A stretch of DNA of 64,000 nt from Sporosarcina sp. Marseille-Q4943 (GCF_943736995.1 NZ_CALSFT010000002.1:868001-932000); one strand, 5' to 3'. Positions 50,883-60,431 are shown, counted from the stretch's first letter. Notes: generated by a model from the letters alone, not told the origin. Translations and numbers: made by a program.

Positions 50883-51776
50883 ATGATAATGGGACAGGCC
50901 CCTAAAATAACAGTCGTAGGAAGCATTAATATGGATCTCGTTACGATTACGGACCAGCTGCCGAAAATGGGTGAAACGATTCTCGGTCAACAGTTTCAAA
51001 TGAATCCGGGTGGAAAAGGTGCAAACCAAGCGGTCGCATCCGCAAGACTTGGCGCGGCAGTTCAACTGATCGGCTGTGTTGGAGAGGATATGTTCGGCAA
51101 GGAACTGCTCCAACACTTGAAAAGTGAAGGCGTTAACGTGAGCCATGTGGAACAAGTTGCGGATCAGACAGGAACCGCTTCCATCATCGTTTCTAAAAAA
51201 GATAATAATATTATCGTCGTTCCGGGTGCGAACAATCATGTGACGGCATCTTTCGTGGAGGCGAAGAGAGAGGTAATCGCGGCGAGCGATATTCTGATCC
51301 TTCAGCTTGAAATCCCGTTGGAAGGTGTGCAAAAAGCGATTGAAATCGCGAAGGAGAACGGAGTTACGGTCATCTTGAACCCAGCTCCTATCCGCGAACT
51401 TCCTGCTGATGTACTCTCGAAGGTTGATTATTTGACTCCGAACGAACATGAATTCAAGCATTTAACGATTGATGATGATCGTGCAGAGCTCATTGGGAAA
51501 GTGATCCTGACAAAAGGAAGCGAAGGTGTTTCCTATTTCCTAGATGGTGAGGAATTAAATATCCCGGCTTATTCAATTGACGTAGTCGATACTACAGGTG
51601 CCGGCGATTCATTCAACGCTGGATTTGCGGTTGCATTAGGCAAAGGGTTGCCTGTAGACGCTGCATGCCGATATGGCAATGCAGTAGCGGCCCTTTCGAC
51701 GACAAAGCTTGGCGCACAAACGGGAATGCCAACTGATGTAGAAGTTCAGGCATTCATTAACAACGTAAACGCATAA
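50883..51776 (+). CDS. rbsK: Ribokinase
   Basis: 297 residues from the ATG at 50883 (a second ATG at 50889 is also possible; GGTGGGTG upstream). PfkB family: GSINMDLV, NPGGKGANQAVASARLG (about 43-59), LNPAPIRELP and the C-terminal catalytic VDTTGAGDSFNAGFAVAL with the Asp base. Phosphorylates ribose to ribose 5-phosphate. Confidence 0.93.
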   Translation: MIMGQAPKITVVGSINMDLVTITDQLPKMGETILGQQFQMNPGGKGANQAVASARLGAAVQLIGCVGEDMFGKELLQHLKSEGVNVSHVEQVADQTGTASIIVSKKDNNIIVVPGANNHVTASFVEAKREVIAASDILILQLEIPLEGVQKAIEIAKENGVTVILNPAPIRELPADVLSKVDYLTPNEHEFKHLTIDDDRAELIGKVILTKGSEGVSYFLDGEELNIPAYSIDVVDTTGAGDSFNAGFAVALGKGLPVDAACRYGNAVAALSTTKLGAQTGMPTDVEVQAFINNVNA

Positions 51777-51788
51777 GGAGGAGTAAGA

Positions 51789-52730
51789 GTGAGCGATTTG
51801 AAAAAAGTCATTTTAGACGTTGATACGGGTGTGGATGACGCACTCGCAATTCTTTACGGAGTGAATAGTAAGCAACTAAATATTCTAGGAATTACGGCTG
51901 TTAGCGGAAATGTCCCGCTGGAGCAAGTGAACATCAATACAAACAGGATCTTGAAGCTAGCAGGAGTGGAAGATCAAATCAAAGTGTACAAAGGTGCAGA
52001 CCGTCCACTTTTAAAAGAGCCTTACCACGAGTTCCGAGTACATGGCAATGACGGTGTCGGCGGAGCGCTTGACCATATTGACATCGATTTTCCTGAAAAT
52101 GACGTCTTTGCTCCGGACTTCATCATCGAGCAAGCGAAAAAGCATAAAGGTGAACTCACTCTCATCGCGGTCGGCCCGCTTACAAACGTTGCGTTGGCAG
52201 TCCGTAAAGAACCAAGACTAGCTGAATGGCTGAAAGAAGTCATCGTGATGGGCGGCCTCGTCCAATCGTCAGGAAGAGGAAATACAATCCCGACATCCGA
52301 ATTTAACATTTATGCGGATGCAGAAGCAGCAAAAGTTGTCTTCCATTCAGGAATGAACATTACGCTAGTAAGTTTGGACGTAACAAGACAAGTGCTGTTA
52401 ACAGAAGAGCATATTGAGGAATTGAAAGGCACGAAGTATTACGATTTCGTCAAGACGAGCACCGTCGATTACAGACAATTTTCAATCAACCTCTACGGAA
52501 TTAACGGCTGTGCAATGCACGACCCATTGTCAGTAGGTGTCGCTTTAGATCCCAGCATCGTTCAAACAGAGAAATATTACGTCGATGTAGAGACGAAAGG
52601 CGAATTAACATACGGCCAAACAATCTGCGACTTCCGAAACATCTATAAAAAAGAACCAAACGTCAACATCTGCGTCGGCGTAGACTCTGAAAGATTCCTA
52701 CAAACATTCCTCGAGTATTTAAAGAGATAA
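51789..52730 (+). CDS. Ribonucleoside hydrolase (inosine/uridine-preferring family)
   Basis: 313 residues from a GTG with GGAGGAG upstream. DVDTGVDDALAILYG (about 9-23) is the Ca2+-binding DxDxxxDD signature; also GPLTNVALAVRKEPRLAEW, VIVMGG, and HDPLSVGVALDP near the C terminus with the catalytic His. Splits nucleosides into base and ribose; ribose then goes to RbsK, making this operon a nucleoside-to-pentose salvage route. Confidence 0.92.
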   Translation: MSDLKKVILDVDTGVDDALAILYGVNSKQLNILGITAVSGNVPLEQVNINTNRILKLAGVEDQIKVYKGADRPLLKEPYHEFRVHGNDGVGGALDHIDIDFPENDVFAPDFIIEQAKKHKGELTLIAVGPLTNVALAVRKEPRLAEWLKEVIVMGGLVQSSGRGNTIPTSEFNIYADAEAAKVVFHSGMNITLVSLDVTRQVLLTEEHIEELKGTKYYDFVKTSTVDYRQFSINLYGINGCAMHDPLSVGVALDPSIVQTEKYYVDVETKGELTYGQTICDFRNIYKKEPNVNICVGVDSERFLQTFLEYLKR

Positions 52731-52762
52731 TTAGTTTTCAGAATCTTTCCGGTGCCAATCGT

Positions 52763-52914
52763 TTCGGTGCCTGTGCAGCAAACAATTCAGATTATTCACT
52801 ACAATTGTATAAGAGAGTTTCATAAGTCAACTGTCCCAAGGGATGGTTGACTTTTATTTGTATGTTTATGAATTTCTTTGAATTGTCATAAATGTGTGCT
52901 GCACAGGCACCGAA
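52763..52914. repeat. 18-bp perfect inverted repeat around a terminator
   Basis: TTCGGTGCCTGTGCAGCA (52763-52780) is the exact inverse of TGCTGCACAGGCACCGAA (52897-52914). The 116 bp between hold a separate hairpin (52824-52853). No gene fits inside. Confidence 0.8.
52824..52858 (+). terminator. Terminator of the nucleoside salvage operon
   Basis: AAGTCAAC / GTTGACTT with further inner pairing (GTCCC / GGAT), then TTATTTG. Confidence 0.7.
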
Positions 52915-52994
52915 GATGAAGTACAAGTATTCTAAAGTTTTCATCCATTCTGGTGAAAGTATCGTATAATAGAAGAAAAAACGGGGGAATTTCC

Positions 52995-54596
52995 ATGGAC
53001 TACTTATACAACCCATACCCAATAACCCGCCACACTGTATTCGCACGGAAAGGGATGGTGGCGACGTCGCAACCACTTGCGTCACAAGCCGGCATTGAAG
53101 TTATGCGGAAAGGCGGGAATGCGGTGGATGCCGCGATTGCGACGGCTGCTGCTCTCACTGTCGTCGAACCTACTACGAACGGCATTGGGGGCGATGCTTT
53201 TGCGATTGTGTGGATGAAAGACAAGCTATATGGCTTGAACGCGTCCGGACCTGCGCCGGAAGCTTTGACGCTTGAAGCGATGAAAGAAGCGGGACATGAG
53301 AAAATCCCGACATTCGGCTACGAGCCGATCACTGTTCCAGGTGTTCCTGCTGCATGGGCGGCGCTTGCGAAACGGTTCGGCAATCTGCCGTTGATTGAGT
53401 CGCTTGGGCCAGCTATCCGTTATGCGGAAGAAGGGTATCCGCTCACGCCAATATTGGGGAAGTATTGGAAAATCGCCTACAACAAGTATAAATCGCTTGA
53501 TTCTGCTCAGTTTGAAGAATGGTTCAAAGTGTTCGCACCAAATGGCAGGGCTCCTGAAATCGGGGAAATGTGGAAGTCGCCGGACCACGCAAAGACATTG
53601 CGGGAAATCGGAGAAACGAATGCGGAGTCCTTCTACAAAGGGGAGCTTGCCGATGCGATTGACGCGCATGTCGCAGAGAACAATGGCTACCTCCGTAAAT
53701 CCGACCTTGAAAACTATCAAGCTGAATGGGTCGACCCGATTTCGACAAATTATCGGGGCTATGACGTTTGGGAAATTCCGCCGAATGGTCAAGGCGTTGT
53801 GACGCTTATGGCGCTTAATATCTTCTCTGAAATGAACCCTGCGGTGCTGAACGATGTGAAATCGCTTCACGAACAGATCGAGGCGATGAAGCTTGCTTTC
53901 ATTGACGGAAAAGCGTTCATTACCGAAGAGAAGGATATGCCGATTGAAGTGGAACATTTGCTATCGAAGGAATACGCGAAGAAACGGGCTGCGGAAATTA
54001 CAGAGCACGCTTCAATCCCAGAGCCGTATGAATTGCCGAGAAGCGGGACTATCTATTTGGCGACCGCTGATGAAGAGGGGAATATGGTTTCCTTCATCCA
54101 GTCAAACTATATGGGCTTTGGCTCCGGAGTCGTCGTGCCGGGAACAGGCATTACACTTCAAAACCGGGGCATGGACTTTTCACTCGATCCGACGCACCCG
54201 AACGTATTGAAACCAGGCAAACGCTCCTATAACACGATCATCCCGGGCTTTCTGACGAAGGACGGACAAGCGGTCGGCCCGTTCGGCATCATGGGCGGGT
54301 TCATGCAGCCACAAGGCCATTTCCAAGTCGTTGTCAACACGGTCGACTACCATCTGAATCCACAAGCGACATTGGACGCACCGCGTTGGCAATGGATCGA
54401 AGGGAATAAAGTGCACGTCGAGCCAAACTTCCCGAACCATATCGCGCAGGCGCTCGCTCGACTCGGACATCAAATCGTCCCGACATTGGACAGCGGATCA
54501 TTCGGTCGCGGGCAGATCATTTGGCGCGACCCGGAAACAGGCGTCCTTTCCGGCGGTACCGAATCAAGGACTGATGGAACGATTGCGGTTTGGTAA
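52995..54596 (+). CDS. Gamma-glutamyltransferase family protein
   Basis: 533 residues from the ATG at 52995 (GGGGGAA upstream). Cytoplasmic type: no signal peptide. GMVATSQPLASQAGIEVMRK, GGNAVDAAIATAAALTVVEP, GIGGDAFAIVW are the large-subunit core; the autocleavage/nucleophile Thr is expected in SGTIYLATADEEGNMVSF; later SNYMGFGSGVVVPGTGI and GGFMQPQGHFQVVVN. Resembles YwrD-type enzymes more than secreted Ggt. A TATAAT box at 52965-52970 is the likely -10. Confidence 0.9.
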   Translation: MDYLYNPYPITRHTVFARKGMVATSQPLASQAGIEVMRKGGNAVDAAIATAAALTVVEPTTNGIGGDAFAIVWMKDKLYGLNASGPAPEALTLEAMKEAGHEKIPTFGYEPITVPGVPAAWAALAKRFGNLPLIESLGPAIRYAEEGYPLTPILGKYWKIAYNKYKSLDSAQFEEWFKVFAPNGRAPEIGEMWKSPDHAKTLREIGETNAESFYKGELADAIDAHVAENNGYLRKSDLENYQAEWVDPISTNYRGYDVWEIPPNGQGVVTLMALNIFSEMNPAVLNDVKSLHEQIEAMKLAFIDGKAFITEEKDMPIEVEHLLSKEYAKKRAAEITEHASIPEPYELPRSGTIYLATADEEGNMVSFIQSNYMGFGSGVVVPGTGITLQNRGMDFSLDPTHPNVLKPGKRSYNTIIPGFLTKDGQAVGPFGIMGGFMQPQGHFQVVVNTVDYHLNPQATLDAPRWQWIEGNKVHVEPNFPNHIAQALARLGHQIVPTLDSGSFGRGQIIWRDPETGVLSGGTESRTDGTIAVW

Positions 54597-54625
54597 GGAA
54601 TTCTTAAACTACTAAAGAAATGATT

Positions 54626-54666
54626 ACACCTCCTATTTGACTTACGATAAAGGAGGTGTTTTTTTA
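54626..54666 (+). terminator. Terminator after the gamma-glutamyltransferase gene
   Basis: ACACCTCCT / AGGAGGTGT followed by a run of T. Confidence 0.88.
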
Positions 54667-54748
54667 TATTTATCTACCAATGTCATCCAATTCAGAACCT
54701 TCTTATGATAAACTAGTTACAAAGAGACACGAGGGTAGGTGAGAATCG

Positions 54749-57700
54749 ATGCAGACAAAGCCCATTTTGATTTCCAAACTGATGCCTCCGACGCCATCCG
54801 CCACCTACATGCGGAGAGCTTCATTCATTAAAAAGATGAAGATGGCGGACCGGGTGAAATTGACGTTGTTGCATAGCGGAGCGGGGTATGGGAAGAGTTC
54901 GGGACTTTCCGCGTATTTTCATGACACGAACGCGACATACAGCTGGTATTCCGTGACGGTTGAAGACGATGACGTCCTTCCGTTCATCACCTACTTAACG
55001 CAAAGCATCCGTCGTGTCGTGCCTAGTTTCGGGGCTGTGTTGTCCGAATGGGATGAGCCCACCTTGCACCCGAAGGAAATGGACCTTGAACGATGGCTCG
55101 CCCTTTTCATGAATGAGCTTTGTGAAATCGATACCTCCCTTTTCATTGTCATAGACGATTTCCATCATGTCGACCACGTATTTTTAGTGAATTACCTCAT
55201 CGAAAAGATGATTGGTTCATTGCCGCCGAACGTCCATCTCATCGTCGCAACACGGAACCGTCCGCGTTGGTCGAGCCTCGTCAAGCTGAAAGTGACGGGT
55301 CAGTTATGCGAATTGACGGAAGAGGACTTTCTTTTTTCGGAAGAGGAAGTGGCGGTCTTTTACGAAGACTATTTTGATCAGACGCTAACGGAGGAGGAGG
55401 CTGCTTCCGTCATCCGGTTGACGGAAGGATGGGCGATTGCGGTCAATTTGCTCGCGCTCCATCTTACCGGGGGAGAATCCCATTTGCCGACCGCGATGAA
55501 ACCTGCACTGCATGAGTTGTTCGCCTATCTTTCCGAGGAAGTGTTTAACCGGATGAGTGACGAAGAGAAAGAATGGCTATTGGCCTTCTCTATTTTCCCG
55601 ACATTTTCCGTGCAACTTGTCAGTGAGTTTTATGGGAATGAAGCGGCGAGAACACTCCAGCAGCTAGCGGAACGCCATGTGTTCATCCAGTCGCTCGGGG
55701 AAGGGACGTATCGGTACCATGCCCTCTTCCAGCAATTTTTGGAGCGGAAATGGCAAGCGGTCGATCCGCAGCAATTTTATTCAACCCAAAAACAAGCGAC
55801 GGAATATTACATTCGGCAATCAAACCCGATCCAAGCCATCTCCCATGCGGTGAAAAGCGGAGACCCCTCGTTCATCGGTAAAATCATCGTTGACAATGGC
55901 GCAAGTCTAATCAAAGCCGGGCAGTTTGAATGGCTGCTTGATATCCTCAAAGGCTTGCCGCCTGACATACTTGAAACTTTCTATCCTCTCCATTATTTCG
56001 AGGGGGAAGCGCATCGGTATCGTGCGTTTTACGAGAAGGCGAGAGTGGCCTATTCGGCATGCAGTAAGGCGGCGGCGGAGTGTGGGGACGATTATTATGC
56101 GGGCCGTGCTCATGCCGGTATCGCGAATATTTATCTCGATACGATCCAGCCTGGTCTCGCGGATCCGTATTTAATGAATGCGATTCTTTTCGCCGAGAAG
56201 AGCGACAAGACTAGCGAATTGGAAATGGAATTGCTAAAGCGGCAATTTGCGGAAAATCTCGTTAACCTCGGGAAAGCTGCAGACGCTGCAAAATGGGTGG
56301 AACAGGAAATTCATGATGATAGTATTCTTCGGGAAGGGAATTTGGACGCGAGGATTGCGCTGCGTACCGGAAAGCTACGGGAAGCACAAGCGATCTTGGC
56401 CCAACGAGTTAACGATTCGACATTGCCAGATTCGCATCGCGAAACAGATATTTTGCTGTCCTTGATCTACTCGATGATCGGCGAGAACGAGCTTGCGCTA
56501 GAGAGTGCCGCAAGAGGAATCCAGCTTGGAAAGGCGGAGAAATCGGGCTTCATCGAAGCGGTCGGGCTTATCCGGATGGGCCATGCGAGAATAATAGCCG
56601 ATCTGGGCGATGTCGGGATTGCGAAAGAACATTACCTCCGGGCGATTGAGCGGATGGATGAGTTGAACGTATCGCGCGGCAATGCCGAGCCCTATATGGG
56701 GTTGTCGATCGTTGCAGCGCGGCAAGGAGAATTCGCGGAAGCAATCCGGTATGGGGAAGCGGGTTTGCGGGAAACGGAGCGGGTCAATGATGGATGGCTA
56801 TCCGCATTGATTCATATCGGACTCGCGATTGTCCACTTTTACGCTAACGATGAACCGGAAACAGAACGCCATTTGAATGAAGCTGGACGTTTATTCCGTG
56901 AGTGCGGGGATTTTTACGGAGAAATGGTCACTGCGTTTTGGGCAATGAATTTGTATGATCGAACGGATGATGAACGACGTTTTTCGGAGCATGCCGAACG
57001 GTTCTTCACACTTTGTACGGAACACAATTATTCCTTCTATTTGATGGCCGATACAATATTCGGCCCATTCGACCTGCAGTCCATCCATCCGTTAGTGCTT
57101 AAAGCCGCGAGCCTCCATAAGGAGCATGCAGGCATCCACCACGCCATCCGCCTTCTCGGACTGGAGGACACCCTTTCACACCCGGGCTATAAAATCGACG
57201 TCCAACTACTAGGTCCGTTCATGATTCATCTCGGACTCGAAGAAGTCGCCGACCGGAAATGGCAACGGGATAAGTCGAAGGAGATCTTCATTTATTTGCT
57301 GTTGAATAAAAACCGGTACGTTCCGAAAGAGGAAATCATGCAAGCACTTTGGGAGGATGCCGACGACAAAAGTGCCGACCGGGATTTCAAAGTGGCATTG
57401 AACGCCTTGCTGAAAGTGATTGAGCCAAATCGGAGCGCAAGGGAAAATCCGTTTTTCATCCTTCGCAAACAGACGATGTACCGCCTGAACCCGAAAGCCG
57501 ACATTAGTACCGACCTAGACCGGTTTAAACAATACGTGAAAAGGGGCATGGCGGAAAAAGAGGCAGATAAAGCAGTGACCCATCTACTGAAAGCATCAGC
57601 GTTATACAAAGGAAAACTGTTCGAGGAAAAACTCTCCATCGAATGGATTGCCCAGGAACGTGAGGGGGTCGAACAGCTATACATCCAAGCACTCGAACGC

Positions 57701-57949
57701 CTCGCCCAATCCTATACGAGACTGCAAGCCTACGGCAAAACGATCGAATGGGCAGAAAAACTATTACGGATCGATCAAACATGGGAAGAAGCCTACCGCT
57801 TGCTCATGTACGCCCACTACCAACTCCAAAACCGACCGCAATCGATCAAATGGTACAGAAAATGCCAAACCGTCCTGCAAGAGGAACTCTCCATCGAACC
57901 GATGGAAACGACCGAGCAGATGTACAAGATGATTATGAATGAGTTGTAG
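54749..57949 (+). CDS. MalT-like STAND regulator with OmpR-type and BTAD C-terminal domains
   Basis: 1066 residues. The N-terminal ATPase-like domain has a P-loop HSGAGYGKSSG (about 43-53) and Walker B SLFIVIDDFHHV (about 130-141), then a long TPR-like helical region (about 340-800). The C terminus has an OmpR/SARP-type DNA-binding domain (about 815-910, VQLLGPFMIHLGLEEVADRK onward) and a bacterial transcriptional activator domain to the end (LEEAYRLLMYAHYQL-like TPR). ATP- and ligand-gated activator. Lies directly upstream of the liv-type operon, which it probably controls. Confidence 0.85.
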   Translation: MQTKPILISKLMPPTPSATYMRRASFIKKMKMADRVKLTLLHSGAGYGKSSGLSAYFHDTNATYSWYSVTVEDDDVLPFITYLTQSIRRVVPSFGAVLSEWDEPTLHPKEMDLERWLALFMNELCEIDTSLFIVIDDFHHVDHVFLVNYLIEKMIGSLPPNVHLIVATRNRPRWSSLVKLKVTGQLCELTEEDFLFSEEEVAVFYEDYFDQTLTEEEAASVIRLTEGWAIAVNLLALHLTGGESHLPTAMKPALHELFAYLSEEVFNRMSDEEKEWLLAFSIFPTFSVQLVSEFYGNEAARTLQQLAERHVFIQSLGEGTYRYHALFQQFLERKWQAVDPQQFYSTQKQATEYYIRQSNPIQAISHAVKSGDPSFIGKIIVDNGASLIKAGQFEWLLDILKGLPPDILETFYPLHYFEGEAHRYRAFYEKARVAYSACSKAAAECGDDYYAGRAHAGIANIYLDTIQPGLADPYLMNAILFAEKSDKTSELEMELLKRQFAENLVNLGKAADAAKWVEQEIHDDSILREGNLDARIALRTGKLREAQAILAQRVNDSTLPDSHRETDILLSLIYSMIGENELALESAARGIQLGKAEKSGFIEAVGLIRMGHARIIADLGDVGIAKEHYLRAIERMDELNVSRGNAEPYMGLSIVAARQGEFAEAIRYGEAGLRETERVNDGWLSALIHIGLAIVHFYANDEPETERHLNEAGRLFRECGDFYGEMVTAFWAMNLYDRTDDERRFSEHAERFFTLCTEHNYSFYLMADTIFGPFDLQSIHPLVLKAASLHKEHAGIHHAIRLLGLEDTLSHPGYKIDVQLLGPFMIHLGLEEVADRKWQRDKSKEIFIYLLLNKNRYVPKEEIMQALWEDADDKSADRDFKVALNALLKVIEPNRSARENPFFILRKQTMYRLNPKADISTDLDRFKQYVKRGMAEKEADKAVTHLLKASALYKGKLFEEKLSIEWIAQEREGVEQLYIQALERLAQSYTRLQAYGKTIEWAEKLLRIDQTWEEAYRLLMYAHYQLQNRPQSIKWYRKCQTVLQEELSIEPMETTEQMYKMIMNEL

Positions 57950-57989
57950 AGCATAAAGGAGTCCTTGAATTAATAGAGATTACTTGGTG

Positions 57990-58020
57990 AAGGGATAATT
58001 ATTCCCTTAGCCTTTTCTTT
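57990..58020 (+). terminator. Weak terminator after the regulator gene
   Basis: AAGGGA-TAATTAT-TCCCTT, then AGCCTTTTCTTT. Confidence 0.5.
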
Positions 58021-58059
58021 ATTACTTTTTTTAGTGACTTGGTTGATACAGGAAGCTCC

Positions 58060-58189
58060 GTTGATTAGAGCGGAGGGCGGCGACTCCAGCGGGAAAAGCG
58101 TCAGCAGAAGACCCCGCAACGCAGCGAAAGCGAAGTGAGGAGGCTGAAGCGACGCCCGCGGAAAGCGTCCGCCCGAAGCGGAAATCAAC
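58060..58189. repeat. Dispersed GC-rich palindromic repeat element
   Basis: Bounded by GTTGAT (58060-58065) and ATCAAC (58184-58189), with inner pairing GGGCGGCGAC / GTCCGCCC. The GACTCCAGCGGGAAAAGCGT and GACCCCGCAACGCAGCGAAA segments are recognisable as the widespread Bacillaceae/Planococcaceae intergenic repeat. It interrupts the gap between the regulator gene and the liv operon. Confidence 0.75.
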
Positions 58190-58247
58190 AGTTTCAACTT
58201 TCCTGTAACTCTTTTGCAACTCCCATCCAATAGAGTAGTAGACAGGA

Positions 58248-58261
58248 AGAAAGCGTTTACA
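58248..58261. promoter_or_regulatory. Possible CcpA (cre) site before the liv-type operon
   Basis: AGAAAGCGTTTACA matches the cre consensus TGnAAnCGnTnnCA at all but the first position; 27 bp before the substrate-binding protein gene. Confidence 0.5.
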
Positions 58262-58287
58262 AAACGAGTGGAGAGAGGAGTTGCAGT

Positions 58288-59550
58288 ATGAAGAAGAAAT
58301 TGTGGTTGGTCCTATTATTTGCGATGATGCTCGTCATCAGTGCGGCTTGCAGTAAATCGGAAGAAGGGGAAGCGTCGACGGCTACAAACGCGCCTCCGAA
58401 AGAAACAGAAAGCGGCAAAGAAGAAAGCAGCGCCGTTGAAGAAGGCGGCACAATCAAAATCGGTGTCCTCGCCTCATTGACCGGAGCGCTAGAGTCATAC
58501 GGCAAGCAAACGAAACAAGGCTTCGAACTCGGCCTCGAATATGCGACGGGCGGCACGATGGAAGTCGCAGGCAAGAAAATCGAAGTCGTCTTTGAAGATA
58601 CGGAAACAAAGCCTGAAGTTGCTGTTCAAAAAGCGACGAAGCTTCTCGAAGAAGACGAAGTCGATTTCCTCGTCGGTTCCTCAAGTTCTGGCGACACGCT
58701 CGCGGTTCTGCCTCTAGCGGAAGAGTACGAGAAGATCATGATCGTCGAGCCGGCGGTAGCGAACAGCATTACAGGTTCCGAATTCAATCCATTCATTTTC
58801 CGAACAGGGCGTAACTCGTCACAAGACGCTGTCGCGGGAGCAGCAGCCATCGCGGGTCCTGGCGTGAAAATCGCGACATTCGCACCGGATTATTCATTCG
58901 GTTGGGATGGAGTCGCAGCATTCAAAAAAGCGGCTGAAGCTTTAGGAGCAGAAGTCATTATCGAAGAATTCGCGGATCCGGCAGCAACGGATTTCACATC
59001 CAATTTGCAGAAGATCATTGAAGCAGACCCGGATTATTTATTTGTCGTCTGGGCTGGGGCGAACTCGCCTTGGAATCAGATCGCTGATTTGAAGATGCAA
59101 GAGAAAGGGATTAAAATCTCGACAGGTGCACCGGACATTCCGGCGCTTTCTGTCATGGAGCCTTTAGTCGGCATGGAAGGGTTCTCGGTTTACTATCACA
59201 CGCTTCCTAACAATGAAGTGAATGATTGGCTCGTCAAAGAACATAAGGCGCGCTATAACGGCGAAGTTCCGGATCTGTTCACACCAGGTGGCATGTCGGC
59301 TGCAATCGCGATTGTCGAAGCGTTGACGAAGTCAAATGGCAACGCAGACGGCAACGAACTGATCAAAGTGATGGAAGGAATGTCCTTCGAAACACCGAAA
59401 GGGACGATGACGTTCCGGGCAGAAGATCACCAAGCATTGCAGACGCTTTATTCCATCAAGCTTGAAAAGCAAGATGGCGTCCCGTACCCAGTTCCGGTGC
59501 TTATTAGAGAGCTTTCTGCTGAAGAAACCGAGCCGCCGATCAATAACTGA
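58288..59550 (+). CDS. ABC transporter substrate-binding lipoprotein (LivJ-type)
   Basis: 420 residues, ribosome site GAGAGGAG. Lipoprotein signal with lipobox VISAAC (Cys about 20), an acidic/Ser/Thr linker, then a type I binding protein: IKIGVLASLTGALESYGKQT, DFLVGSSSSGDTLAVLPLAE, SFGWDGVAAFKKAAEALGAE. The family takes branched-chain amino acids, amides, urea or aromatic acids; specificity cannot be read here. The context with a FabH-like enzyme argues for an organic-acid or acyl substrate. Confidence 0.9.
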   Translation: MKKKLWLVLLFAMMLVISAACSKSEEGEASTATNAPPKETESGKEESSAVEEGGTIKIGVLASLTGALESYGKQTKQGFELGLEYATGGTMEVAGKKIEVVFEDTETKPEVAVQKATKLLEEDEVDFLVGSSSSGDTLAVLPLAEEYEKIMIVEPAVANSITGSEFNPFIFRTGRNSSQDAVAGAAAIAGPGVKIATFAPDYSFGWDGVAAFKKAAEALGAEVIIEEFADPAATDFTSNLQKIIEADPDYLFVVWAGANSPWNQIADLKMQEKGIKISTGAPDIPALSVMEPLVGMEGFSVYYHTLPNNEVNDWLVKEHKARYNGEVPDLFTPGGMSAAIAIVEALTKSNGNADGNELIKVMEGMSFETPKGTMTFRAEDHQALQTLYSIKLEKQDGVPYPVPVLIRELSAEETEPPINN

Positions 59551-59568
59551 TCACATGCAGGAATAAAA

Positions 59569-59632
59569 AAGGACAGTGACACTGCTGTCCTTCTCAAACG
59601 GATGAAAGCGCATATTTCATCCGTTCGAGAAG
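59569..59632 (+). promoter_or_regulatory. Two overlapping hairpins between livJ-type and livG-type genes
   Basis: AAGGACAG / CTGTCCTT (59569-59576 with 59585-59592), and AACGGATGAAA / TTTCATCCGTT (59597-59607 with 59615-59625). The second can be extended by CCTTCTC / GAGAAGG, which uses bases of the first, so the two are mutually exclusive when extended. No T run follows. Possible mRNA-stability or attenuation element giving more binding protein than transporter. Confidence 0.55.
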
Positions 59633-59657
59633 GATGGACGGGGAAGGAGGAGAACGG

Positions 59658-60431
59658 TTGGAACCGATCATAAGAACAGAAAACCTGACAATCCGATTTG
59701 GCGGCCATACAGCCGTTTCGCATGTGAATTTTGAAATGCCGCCACGACACTTAAAATCGATCATTGGACCGAATGGAGCAGGCAAAACGACGTTTTTCAA
59801 CTTATTGAGCGGCGAGTTGAAACCGACGAAAGGGGATGTTTTCTTCAAAGGGGAATCGATGGCTTCCTTATCGGCTGTGGCCCGGACGCGGAAAGGGCTT
59901 GGCCGTTCATTCCAAATTACGAATGTGTTCCCGAATTTGACCGTGCTCGAAAACGTCCGGTTGGCAGTCCAATCAAAGGAGAGGATTCGTTATCAGATGG
60001 TCCGCCATTTTCTCCATTATAAGCAGCTCATCGAAGAGGCGGAGAAGCTGATTGCAATCGTGTTGCTCGATGGGAAGGAAGACGCCATCGCAAGCCAATT
60101 GTCCCATGGGGAGAAGCGGAAGCTCGAAATCGCGATGCTGCTTGCGCTCGATACGGAAGTGCTGCTGCTCGATGAACCGACTGCCGGCATGTCTCTCGAA
60201 GAAGTGCCTGCAATTTTGGATGTCATCCGGAAAATCAAACAGACCGGCGAGAAGACGATTTTATTGATCGAACACAAAATGGATATGATTTTGGATCTGT
60301 CGGATTCCATCATGGTGCTCTTCAACGGCAAGCTGCTGGCGGATGGGAGCCCGCAGGAGATCATGGACAATGAGACCGTGCAAAATGCGTATTTGGGAGG
60401 GCTTTACGATGAAAACCTTGCTGAAAGTTGA
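59658..60431 (+). CDS. Branched-chain amino acid-type ABC ATP-binding protein (LivG-like)
   Basis: 257 residues from a TTG at 59658, with GGAGGAG upstream; an ATG at 59634 would read through that site. Walker A GPNGAGKTT, LSHGEKRKLEI signature, Walker B VLLLDEPTAGMS, LLIEHKMDMI. LivG-type C terminus. Overlaps livF by 23 bp. Confidence 0.9.
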   Translation: MEPIIRTENLTIRFGGHTAVSHVNFEMPPRHLKSIIGPNGAGKTTFFNLLSGELKPTKGDVFFKGESMASLSAVARTRKGLGRSFQITNVFPNLTVLENVRLAVQSKERIRYQMVRHFLHYKQLIEEAEKLIAIVLLDGKEDAIASQLSHGEKRKLEIAMLLALDTEVLLLDEPTAGMSLEEVPAILDVIRKIKQTGEKTILLIEHKMDMILDLSDSIMVLFNGKLLADGSPQEIMDNETVQNAYLGGLYDENLAES

